DNA of 64,000 bases, from positions 1 through 64,000 of the forward strand of contig VXIS01000002.1 of the NCBI GenBank assembly GCA_008704415.1. Direction: 5' to 3'. Source of the DNA: Sphaerosporella brunnea (lineage: Eukaryota; Ascomycota; Pezizomycetes; Pezizales; Pyronemataceae). Of the stretch, positions 22,099-32,700 are shown piece after piece. Both the position numbers and the translations under genes were made by a program. The notes below the pieces were generated by a model. That model was not told the DNA's origin. It ran no database searches and worked only from the letters and a program-made list of their open reading frames with translations. Each line of letters starts with the position of its first letter. Position 1 is the first letter of the stretch.

Positions 22099-22610
22099 TT
22101 TAAACGAGTTTGTGCGGTATGCCAAAGGTGTTCCACTAAAAAATTGCTGGAGTTTTGTAGAAACCATTCGTCCCATCGCTCAACCTACCAAAAGACAAAG
22201 AACAACGTTTAACGGGCATAAAAGAGTGCATACACTCAAATGTCATGCTGTGGTAACACCGGATGGTATTGTTGCACATTTATTTGGGCCTGTTGAACGC
22301 AGACGCCACGATAAGTACTTGTAGAATGAAAGTGGAAGCATGGACGAACGTATAGCACACGCGGCGGAAGACGGTCAAGCTCGTCAGCTTTATGGCGACC
22401 CCGCATACGGTTTAAATCGTCACCTTATATCTCCATTTCAAGGAGGCAAATTGGACGATTGTTAGCGGTTATTTAATAAGAAGATAAGTGGGTGTTGCGG
22501 TGGACGTTTAAGCAGATTACAAAAGAATATGCAGTAGGTGTTCTATTATAATGCGCATGTTTGCCTACATCACCTACAAATTCCGCAATCTTTTGAATGG
22601 GAAAATTGCT
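22099..22610 (+). pseudogene. DDE_Tnp_4-type transposase relic
   Basis: Frames give FVETIRPIAQPTKRQR, FNGHKRVHTLKCHAVV, TPDGIVAHLFGPVERRRHD, then GDPAYGLNRHLISPFQGG, matching in order the conserved core of fungal DDE_Tnp_4 (PIF/Harbinger-like) transposases, including the DG...GH and GDxxY regions. A stop follows HDKYL at about 22322, and several stops precede a last recognisable piece (EYAVGVLL) at about 22540. Inactive. Confidence 0.65.
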
Positions 22611-23893
22611 ATAATGTGCGGCTATTTGACAATGGTGTCTTGTTTCATCCTCCGAGTCTGCAGGAGTATTGATTTCACGGTGTTGAAGTTGATAGAGTCG
22701 AGTAGAGTATGCGAGCAGGGCGTCAAAACAAAATTAAATGGGTTCATGGTGACATCGGGCGGCGGCCTGGCGTTATCGATGCAACGCAAAATCACATGGC
22801 TGAATCACTCCATTTGCATCTGGAGTCAAATCGCAAACTCTCTAGTGAACCCACAAATCACATCTTCGCATCCGGTGCCAGCAGCAACCTCAGAAACCTA
22901 AATCCCGCCGGATCCCTCTAATCAGGATTAAAAACTCCAACGACGGCCGAACTTCTTTAAGTTTTAGTTCTGAACTTTTTGCAAAACTCATCCAGCCTAA
23001 ACTGCTTTGAGCATTGTCCTACGCCGTTGCTGTCACAACACGTTCAGAATCCTTGGGATGGGAAAACCCAAAGTTTGAATTCGGACATAAGAGAGGTGCA
23101 AAAGGCGCAACTTCGTGATCCGGCGGTGCAAGAACTTCATGGCTCTGATGGGGCAACAGTGATACCGCTCCCCGGCGGGAATTCACGACACAGCGTTGGC
23201 AATCACTAAAAGGTGTCGTGGAAACAGACCTCCTGCTTCACCATTGTGCTATCCGAAACTCTGCTTTGTGGCCTACTTTGTGGTGACATCACATCGTTAG
23301 ACAGGACAGTTCCCTCGCTCCCCGCAGAACTTCCCTTTGTCAAGACCGGTTCAGAACTTGACGTAGCGCCGGTCCCAAAGTTCAGAACCCAAACTGCAGA
23401 ACCTCCCGATTATGATATTTTGACTTGGCGACCTCCCGTTTGTTTACACATGCTAAACAGCCCCCTTCAGGATCCTACCGCTGCTCTCCCCCGGCTTCCC
23501 TTCCAGCAATCTGAATCCACTAGCCACTTGGCTCACGTTCATCCGGTCGGAACGTGTCACTTCTAGGTGTTCTGCTCTTACCAGTAGCGCGGCAGCACAT
23601 GCCTTTGATATCGCTCGCACCTACTATTTGTAAATCATGGACACTAAAAGAAGTAGCCACTCCCTTACTTAGAGTGTTGTTGCCGTATTCAGCACTTTTA
23701 CCACTCTAAATGCGGGGGACGAGGACCCAGATATCCATGCTGTGAAGGTAGCGATATGGAAATGTTTATGCGGTACCAAACTGGTGCCATTCAAATACCC
23801 TGCACGTACACCGTTCACTGAACCTTGCTGTAATTGGTACCCTGACGCCAAAGGCTTGGCAATAATTTACTGTGATTAGCCATTAGTGAATGA
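22611..23893. other. Spacer without recognisable gene
   Basis: Short frames only, no conserved motifs. A C-rich patch at 23400-23560 holds a 117-residue frame without family features. Confidence 0.45.
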
Positions 23894-24905
23894 TCAGCTG
23901 CGATTCAGTTGAGATTGTGGATATACCAAGGGCGTCTCATTCGTTGTCCCCCAAACGAACCACGGCGATTCTGTCCCATTGACTTTCTTCCTCTCAACGA
24001 CCACGTATTCAGTGACTTCTCTAGGGGTGTCAGTTCCTTCCACTATTTGGCCATTGGGTGCGATTTTAGTCAAACTCTGCACTCAGGCGTCAACATCATT
24101 CTTGAGAGCGTAGCCGGGAGGGTACAAACCTGCAATGAGTGTATCCGGACAACAGCCTGTCTCCGGCTCAGGTTCGTCCCAGCGTAATGATGAGCTTTAT
24201 TTGAAACAATCCTAGGGGGCTCAAGATATTGATGGAGTTTCCACGCCATCCGGTTTCTTCCCCGGGTCATCAAGCGTTTCTTGAATGAATCGAACAAACC
24301 ATCTCCGCATATGAGTCGTAGCGTTTCGACGTCACCCCTTTAGATAGTAAGCCAACCACAACATATAGATCCGGGGCAAAATTCTAGCATACTGAGCGAA
24401 GGCTGTATACATGTCGTGGTGTAAAGAGACAGCCACCTTCTTCGGCTCGAAAAGTTGCAGTTTTGTCTTAGACATGAATCGGAATATTAATTTGCTTGGA
24501 CACATTCAGTCTTCGTACAATAAAACGTAGGTGGGAAGTGCATACTCGCGCCAATCCAGAATACGTTGTTCTAGCCTTCGAGATTCAAGCTGCAAGCGCA
24601 ACGTTGGTGATTTGATCAGGGAAGGCAGGTTTTTTCCAGTGGGCATGATGAAGGTGTCTGGTGAATTACTCAGCGTCTTGATAACAAACTCGATGCAGCA
24701 AAGTGAACATACCTGGAAGTAGTCCCATATCCGAGGGAAGTTCACCAAGCTCTTGTATGGCAATTCGGTGGCTCTGCTGAGGCTTCACGGCGGGCATCTG
24801 GATGATAGGCTGAGGTGGGCCGCGGGATCCCTTGAATCGGACATTACAAAGCTGAGGAGAGCGTGCGATAGGACGTGTAACAGCCGCAGCACGTAACGGA
24901 AGCAT
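23894..24905 (-). CDS. Mitochondrial mL45/Mba1-like (Tim44-like fold) protein
   Basis: Exons 24905-24713, 24657-24546, 24494-24393, 24337-24130 and 24076-23894, 265 residues; introns 51-55 nt, all GT-AG and phase-consistent. The N-terminus (MLPLRAAAVTRPIARSP) is a basic amphipathic mitochondrial presequence. The body shows the fungal mL45/Mba1 pattern: LPSDMGLLPDTFIMPTGKN, HHDMYTAFAQGDVETLRLI, GDGLFDSFKKRL, PRIVSNKAHHY, RQAVVRIHSLQ, then EYVVVERKKVNG and WFVWGTTNE. Family members tether the mitoribosome to the inner membrane near the Oxa1 insertase. It is the only intact-looking gene between MAT1-2-1 and SLA2. The last intron could differ, which would alter the final residues. Confidence 0.78.
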
Positions 24906-27900
24906 GGTCAGAGGGCGGCGTTCAAAGGAGAGGTGAATAGAAAAAAAACCATGACGCAGGTGCGGCTCTGCCACTAGTCTATAAATCGACCTACTTAAAT
25001 GCATCTTACTAAGAATTAGACTTTACTACATACTTTACGTGTTTCGTGAGCAAATCGCTCTCGGAGCGCTTGCCCGTAACGCGTCGATCGGCGGTGCAAT
25101 CACGGCGACTAAAACCAACTACTCAATTCACTCCGCCGTCTGTCTCTCGTATCTTTTCCTCCTCGCCCAAACACATGTCTGCTCTACGCTAACTACTTGC
25201 TTTTCAGACGACGAGAGAAGTATCAAATATTCCACAACAGCACAGCTATCGACTCGTTCCGGATATACAAGTTCCAGGGCAAAAGTACTAGCTGGTACAT
25301 TTCGACATCTTGCACCTCGTCGTTTAGAGAGATACGTCGCCTGCATACGAGTCCACGAAAAAAGCACTGTACCGCTGCCATTTAACGACCCTTCGGGTCT
25401 TCGTCTTCGGCGGGTGCAGTTTCTCTACTCCGACTCCCCATTGTCCAAGCTATCATTGTGATTGTAAATTTGGTAGCTTGCATTATATCTTGTACTATTC
25501 TACTGTCCTATTGCCGCGACAGCAGAAGTGTCGCTTCGGTGGGCGATCTGGCATCACTTCAGGATCCCGCTTCTACCCTCGATGGAGACTTTCAGCACCC
25601 CAGAGTAGCCTCAATTCTGGGCGTGCACCAGCGGTACCGTTTCCCCTTGCTGCTCTGCCGCGGATTGTCGATTTGCCCGAGTATTTTGGGATTGTCCAAA
25701 TGTGTCTATGCCATATGGGAATCGTCGACGGGTCATGCATTTTTATGTCTCGATATTGAACTATGGCTGGCAGCTGTCTGGGTAAGTGAGGGATTCCTCG
25801 TTGCCTGTCCGATGCTTGTAATGGTTGCTGTTGATATATATATTGATTACTTCAGTAGTGATGTGTTTATGCTGACTCTTGAGTAACGAAAATAAGTGTG
25901 GAGTTTCAGCTGTCTTGTCATACTTCTTGATCGATAATCTCATGGCTCGATGGTATGTCAAACCTCGGCAACAAATCCAGCAGATCTTACTAACCGGCCA
26001 GGTTGATCTTTTACACCCCTATAGGTTCGTAGGCAGACGTCCTCCAGGATTGATCAATACCGGCCTTTCTATCTAGAGCACCCAAAGGCTTGGTTGGGTC
26101 CTGTCATTTGTGTCTGATATGCGTTTTTTGACTTTAGCAACTATCGTCCGCCTCTTTTCCGTCAACGCCATCAACGCCTATCTAACCTCCTGGGCACTCA
26201 CTCTGATTGGAGAAAATGATTCCCGAATGCTAATGCCCGCCTGGATATTTGTTGCTTCTGTAGGCAGTACCCGCCCCGATGAACGGCGCTGAGGATCTTT
26301 CATGCACAATAAACTAACTTGGTCACATGGGGTCAGGCACTGACAGTAAGTTATCATGCGACGATCCGGAAGATGCGAGGAGCACGTGAACTTTCTCTGG
26401 CCATGTACCTTCTCTGCGTAGCCAGCTTTTGCAGCATGCTTGGACTATTGCTTGAGATACACGTGTGCTCTGTGATTCGTTAAGATTCGTCATTTTGATT
26501 TTCTGTTTGGGGCCTGAGGTTTCGAACAATTGCTCGTTCGGCAAGCACTTACACATAAGATGTAAGGAGGTACAGACCTACATGCTTGGTTAAGCACTTC
26601 CCACTGGAGAAGACTTGCATGGCGGATAAGTCGATAGATGAAAACATCGCCATCATAGGTTACTTGTATTTATGGCGAAATATTAATCTGCTTGGTCAGA
26701 CAGGAGAGGATATGCAGATCGACCATGCGAGTGGTAGAACGCTTTCAAACTTCTATGGTGCAAGGGCCCGGGTCTGAAAAGCGAGTGATTACGAGTGACA
26801 CGTCGGCGCACCCAAAATCATCGAGCGGCCAGGCCCCGACGCGTCCAGTCTTTCATACGCCTCCTATATGGTACTGCTGCAGTCAACGACGTGTGGGGGA
26901 GCGGACACTTGATGGACTTTGATTTAATCATTTAAGTTATTTTTTTTTCTAAAATTTTGTCACATTGATATCAGACACCGGCGTGTCACCGTTCATCACC
27001 AGACCCGGGTAACCCCCCACTAGCGAAGGTCAATGGTTCTAGGGCAGAAAAGGTGCAAAAAATTCCACTGGTCAGGAAGGGTTAAAGTTAGGGCCCGTTT
27101 GGATTTCGCTCAGTACCGATATCAGTATATGCTCAGTATTCGGTGACCATCACCGGATATCAAAAACCGAAAACCGATACCAGAGGCATAATTGAGGGGC
27201 GTTGTATGTCATGTCTACCTAGGTACTTGTGTACTACTCTGGAGGCCGAGTTTTTATTTTCGCGGTTTTTTGTTGTGCGGGCCAATCAGAAAATCCCGAA
27301 CTTAGCGCTCGGCCGCCAGAGTAGGATATAAGGGTAATTGGGGACTCCCGCAACCAACGCTCAAGGAAACCTGCGAACGTGCTCCCCGAGGAGTTCGACA
27401 TCGAGAAACGACGCGCGGCGAGCGCATTCAAGGATGTAACAATAATAGAGGAACAAGTGGCGATATTTATGGCTATTGTTGGAAGGGGAACACAAAGGGA
27501 GAGCTGCAAGAACGCTTCCAGCACAGTGGAGAAACCATTAGCCGATACTTTCACTGCGTTCTCCATGCCTTACTGGAATTATATCCTGTTTATGAAGTGC
27601 CTCAGAGACCTCAAAGTCCTGTTTACACTTCTCACACTTCTGAATTTTGGTATGGGGCTTTGGTAACCAGGAGATTGATTAAAGGAACCGCGTCGCGCCA
27701 TGCTTTGAAGGAGTTGTCTGTGAGCTTCCTTGATCTATCTCGCGTCTGATGTGCGCAAGCAACTCGAGCTGCATCGATTCGTTCCAGTGAAATTGCTTCG
27801 GAGTTTTCCCACTGGATTGTTGGGTCGCTGGAAGTTGAGAAATGGCAGCAGATCTGAGTAGCAGCGTTGGACGTTAGCTGTCAGCTTCTGGAGCGGCGCT

Positions 27901-27991
27901 GTCGTCTTCTGGAAGGGCGGTGTCATTTGGACACCCGGCCTTGAGGCGTACAGGAATTTTCGTGCATCTGTATCCCCGGCCGTGATGCAGC
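24906..27991. other. Spacer with no supportable gene
   Basis: Frames at 25039-25461 and 25458-25886 (the latter with hydrophobic stretches) overlap and lack family features. At about 27090 the sequence ttagggcccgtttggatt resembles the left end of a PIF/Harbinger or hAT element after a TTA, but I found no matching right end. At 27003-27030 a diverged end of the 15-kb element family (cgggtaaccc...ctagcgaagg) occurs. Confidence 0.45.
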
Positions 27992-29800
27992 TAACGTATG
28001 CCAGGTAGAAGCGAGACGTCAGGGATTAGCGAGACGCCTCCCGATGCGATGCCACCACACACAAAAAAAATCGTATTTCCACAACCATGCTACATACAAA
28101 AAATTCAAAGCATGCAAATGATAGAGAAGAGACCAGAGAGCAATCCTATCAAGTGCGATCAAACCGGGGGCACAAAAATAGTGGTTATCTCCTCACCTTA
28201 GTTACTTCTTTCGGGTTCTGAGGTGCACCGCTAATGGTCGATCAGGGAGCCTTCTATTCGGTGTCTGAGGGGTGTTCAAGACCACGGGGGGTCTTGCTGG
28301 AGATAGAGAAGGTAGGGGAGTTGCGGGAGTCTCCTCATCGGAGCTAGAGTCCGACCAGTCATCAAGTGGAAGAGGTGGTTTTGGACCGCTGCGGCGGGCT
28401 ACCCTGACAGATGTCTCTGGTGGGGCCTCCGGTGACGCAGAGAGCACGAAATGGACTCTCGTTTTTCGAGGGGGTGTGGGTACTGCTGGGAGAGCTGCTG
28501 GGGTGTTGGAAGTAGCGGGTTGGGTCTTGCGGCGACGGGGTTTGGTCTTATTCTCATCCATCTCCTTGATGGACTTAAGAGCCTCGGCACCCGTAATTAC
28601 TCTCGCTTTGCTGATCACCCGCTGGTCCTTTTTGGTGCCCTTAGCTACATTTGTTTGCTCTCGTAAATTTTGCATGTCAAGGCTGAGAATTTCGAGGCGG
28701 TGGTCTTTTGCATAGCTTTGGTGGTTGATGCGAGGACGTATTCGCATATCTCGTCGCGGGTAGCTGTTTTAATCCACTCCTGGGCATACAAATCTCGCTG
28801 ACGCTGCTAGCCCTTTGTTTGAGGTGTTATCTCCAGTATAAAGTCTGGCGGAGGTGTAGGAGGAGGTTTGTTGGGTGGGCGTAGGGCAGAACTGTCCAAA
28901 ACCTTTTGGGGGCTGACAGGGACGATGCCGGTCGATCGAAAGCACTTTCAATGTTTTCTTGTGTATATGCTGCCTTTCGGGCCTTCTTATAAAGCGGTAG
29001 AAACTGGCGATGACTGATTCCTACGTTGGTAGCAAGGTAATAGACTTCTACGGCCTTTCCGTAGTGTATTTGTAGAGGTACAAAGAGACCGACGTCAAGT
29101 GGTTGCAGAAGATGAATAGAATGAGCGGGCAAACAACACAGAATGAAATCTCTCTGTGCAAATGACCTTCTCAAGCTTTTTGAAGTGGTCTGCAAGAGCT
29201 ATAAGGTTGCTGGCAAAGACTCGCTGCCGATCCATCCTTTATGCCATTTTCTCAGCCACTTCAGGGTAGCGGTTAAGGAATTGGGTAACCCAGTTCTTGC
29301 TAATGGTATCATGAATCTTGTTTTTGCATTCTTCTGCTTTGTAGCGGGCTTTGGGTGCTGCACGTTTCCTTACTGCCAGCTTCTCTACCATATACCACGA
29401 TCGGTCCAAACGCGGTGGAAAACCATAGTCATCTATTTTAAGAAATTGCCTTTTCCGCCACTGGAGACAGGATTTGGTCGCCCTCATGCACTTTCTGCCT
29501 GGTCTGGCAGCCATTGTGACGATGTGTGAGGCTAGACTTGGGAAGGTTGAATGATGTAGCTACCTCCCCTATAGAGGAGAAGATACTGTTCTTAAGTGCT
29601 TGTAGAGCTTTCTGAAAGTGCTTTGCCCAGTCAATTTGAGGTAGGGCAGTTCAGTCTTGGATATGCGGCATCATTTAGGGCTGGTTGATGGGGTTTTCAC
29701 TGTGTTGTCGCCGTATAAAGTGGAGCGAAGGTGGGGCTCACGGGCATTTACCCGGCGTCTCGTTAACCCCTGACGTCTCGCTTCTACCTGGCTTACGTTA
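27992..29800 (-). mobile_element. pogo/Fot1-like transposon with degenerate transposase, 1.8 kb
   Basis: Terminal inverted repeats of about 46 bp (TAACGTATGCCAGG... and its inverse) with three mismatches, bounded by TA at 27992-27993 and 29799-29800, the expected TA target duplication. The transposase is on the minus strand in broken pieces: N-terminal DNA-binding part (DYGFPPRLDRSW, KNWVTQFLNRYPEVA) at about 29.25-29.5 kb; C-terminal catalytic part (LPAHSIHLLQPLDVGLF) at about 29.1 kb; and a basic tail with ITGAEALKSI (28202-28747). The segment joining the N-terminal part to LPAHSIHLLQPLD is far too short for the first catalytic Asp region, so the core has been deleted. Inactive but complete-ended. 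Confidence 0.85.
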
Positions 29801-31949
29801 CAGCGTAACTACAGCTTCAGGTACAGACCAGGAGGCAAACGGAGCCTTAGACACTCTACCCCTTCAAGATCTACAAGCACAAACTGGTGTTTTCATGTAA
29901 GCTTTACAGGCCAAAAAAAGCTATGGTGCACGCAGTCTATAAAGGGGCGTAAGAAGATACCGTCACTGCGCGAGGTTGGAATAAGGTTTGGTGGCTCTGT
30001 GTTGCGGCTCTGCGTTGAGGCTCTGTGTTGCGGCTCTGCCGAGGTTGTGTTGTTGGTTACCACGTGGTGCGGGGCGCCGCGATCACGTAGGGACCCCCGC
30101 TTCCGTCTTGTTGTTTGCTTTCCTTTCCTCCTGAACCTTTGTATCCTAACCTGAATACATCTTGTTCATGCTCTGAATCTCGGACCTTGTGCGTAGCACC
30201 TCTCGGGTCTCTCGTCTGTCCAATCCGTATACGAGTACCTTGGGCCTCGCCTCTGCCCCCCTCTCCGTTACAGATACGTCGTGCACCCACCCATCAAATT
30301 TCACACAGTCGGAACAACTTTGTTCAGATAGGCGAATCAACAAAAATAGAGTACCAGAAGGCCCAGGAGAATTTTTATCTCTCACATAAAAGTTTTTATA
30401 TCCATAGATTGATTTTTGGACATTTGGTGCATAGGACGGTTTTCACCATACAAAGTGCTCGACTTTCGTTCTCTAAAAATTTTTGTTCTCATTTCGGCAA
30501 GATAAAATAAATATGCGCCATGAAACTTCTTCGCCGTAACATATTTTGATTATCTATCCGGGGGCTGGATGCTGAGCCTTTACGGTCGCTTTTTTACCCC
30601 CCTCTCGAGACTGCATGCACCATACATGCCACTGCTGATTTCTCCAACTTGTCACCGCAGATCCTTTCCCCAAGGTCCTACCATGCTTTGTATCTAACAC
30701 TGATCAAAACATCACAATTTTGACCAAAAGTATGTCCGCGCGGTCGCGATTTTTTCTTTTTTGTTTGACGTCACAATGCACAACTCACACAGTCGTCCTC
30801 GAGCAGCGATGATCGAGCAGCTGCGGGCGATGGACCCACTCAGAGTAGCATGTGCATACAAGTACTCTAGGAGCAACAAGAATATCCATCGCTTGAAATG
30901 GGTATGATTTCTAAAGAAAGACTTTTCGAGTCAGAAGAAAGGGCAGTTCAAGGGTTTATAATGGTGCGAGGCGCTTTAAACCTGGACCTTTGATGGTTTG
31001 GGGTTACCCGGAGTAAACTAGAATTATTTCGCGTGCAGCACCCACCCAACTCGCTCAATTGACCACGCATCCTCGGACTTGGGTGTTTTCGGGGGAGGGA
31101 ATCGCCCGGCGCGCTGACGCTGGTGATTTGATTTACGCACATCAGGATGCCATGCTAGGGAAAAGACGTGGGAAAGATAAGGCTTTGTATGGAGACTGGG
31201 GGAGGGAACGAGCGGGCGGATAATATTGCAGGCGATTGCGCGGCGGGAGAATCGTTGTCTGTCTGTTGGATTGTGTGCCAATCAGTCCGGATAGCGGCTT
31301 GGCGTTCTTGGCATTCGCAAAAACTGTAGTTCGATTGGTAATACACGAGTGATGGGCTATGTCCCATATATCTGGCTGGAAATGAGTGGTGAATAGGTTC
31401 CCAACATAAGAATTCCCCGTAGATATGACTTCTAGACTGCCTCTAATACAATAGGCCAGCCTATCGTGTCGTAATTATGTGAAGAAAAGCGGTTGTGATC
31501 AAGAAAGACGCATTTCTCGGTCGATCGATCATCCTTGCAATGGCTACCCCTCAACAAAGGGGTATTTCGGTTGATTTTTATGTTCATGCATAATCACTTG
31601 AATTTCCGTTTTTGGTAATTTTTGCGGCTGTGGCAGTGTGGCTTGCAAAAAATTGCGCTGCCCATACAAAATTTACTTTTTCAATCCGCTACTGCTCCAC
31701 CACAACGCCCTCAAATCACAAAAGCTCAACGTAGATTTACTCAACACATGCTCCTCTTTAACTCTACGCTCATTAAATAAATTCTTTTTTATTTTTTGTG
31801 GAGGAGAAGCGGTTGGCGTTGGGGTATTGTGTTGAGGTCTGACCCCCCCTGACTAGATGGCCGGTGGCTGCATTCCATACCTTTCTCCATGACAATACGC
31901 GTCCAGAATTCTCTCCACTTGGTGAAAAAATTTCAAAACAATCCCATCA
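29801..31949. other. Spacer with repeat fragments
   Basis: Includes a ~15-bp tandem ggctctgtgttgcg motif (29993-30038), a C/T-rich stretch at 30060-30300 that could be long-terminal-repeat-like but lacks a partner, and at about 30961-31030 a left end of the 15-kb transposon family (TGGTGCGAGGCGCTTTAAAC, TTACCCGGAGTA). No gene supported. Confidence 0.45.
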
Positions 31950-32560
31950 GTCACAACTTTCAACCCAAAGACACTCTGGAATCATAGTGCAAAGTGCCAG
32001 GCGCAAATAAGAGCAGTGCCGCCGTGCATATATCTTGGATTGACCCCAAACGTACTCGATTGGGTTGAATTTGGGATGGTACTTTGGTAGAAAGTTGACT
32101 AAATGACCGTGCTTTTCAATGACCTCACGTACGATACACTTCTGGTCACGAAAGTCGGGTTCCATGGCGAGAAAAGACGTGCTTGCCCTTCCGCAGTTTC
32201 CTTGATCTGGAAACCCACTACCTTGCCCTCATCGAGGATTGTAATTTCGCCCATCGTGCCACTTGCGCGTCACGTTAACCAAATAGTAAATTCGGCGGGT
32301 ACGTAGACTCGGGGACGTACCGTAGAGATTCAGTACTAAGGCAATGTGGCAAAGTCACTGCGCTCTGTGGAGAAGTCACTCAGCCTCTTGGCAAAGTCAC
32401 TTAGCCACATTGCCTTAGTACCGAATCTCTACGGTAGAAGGTCGCTTCACATGCACGTATGAGAGTGAAAAGGTCCACCCCGCTCGACGCGCGCTTGCGT
32501 GCACATGACGTGACCACAGCCAACTCATTCCAGTGTATCCAAACCAGCGATAACCAACAT
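31950..32560 (-). mobile_element. DNA transposon copy 2 with transposase C-terminus, carrying a nested MITE
   Basis: Reverse-complement homologue of 21537-22040. It keeps a longer reading frame (31947-32165: VIEKHGHLVNFLPKYHPKFNPIEYVWG, then ARRHCSYL), typical of the C-terminal catalytic end of fungal DDE transposases. A 119-bp MITE is inserted at 32318-32436. Confidence 0.8.
32318..32436. mobile_element. 119-bp nested MITE with TA target duplication
   Basis: Ends TACCGTAGAGATTC... in inverted orientation, TA at both borders. The empty site is preserved in copy 1 (gcgacattcTAcgtc, TA at 21669-21670), which shows directly that TA was duplicated on insertion. The first ~28 bp match the ends of the 482-bp MITE at 45064-45545. 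Confidence 0.95.
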
Positions 32561-32700
32561 TGTTGCATCGAGTTACTTAAGCATTTCCCTAACTAGTGCG
32601 GCTCCACCTAAGAGCACTTGGCAGCACCTGCAACCTCCTGCAAGGCCAGTGAATCTGTCTCAACTGCTACTCTCCCTTCTCAACATCGCCTCCTTCAATC

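Noticed and set aside
25039..25886. A membrane-protein gene in the spacer downstream of the mL45/Mba1-like gene
   Set aside because: Two overlapping frames without shared splice structure, motifs or conserved composition.
30060..30300. Solo LTR of a retrotransposon
   Set aside because: Composition is suggestive, but there is no second copy, no TG...CA boundaries and no target duplication that I could confirm.
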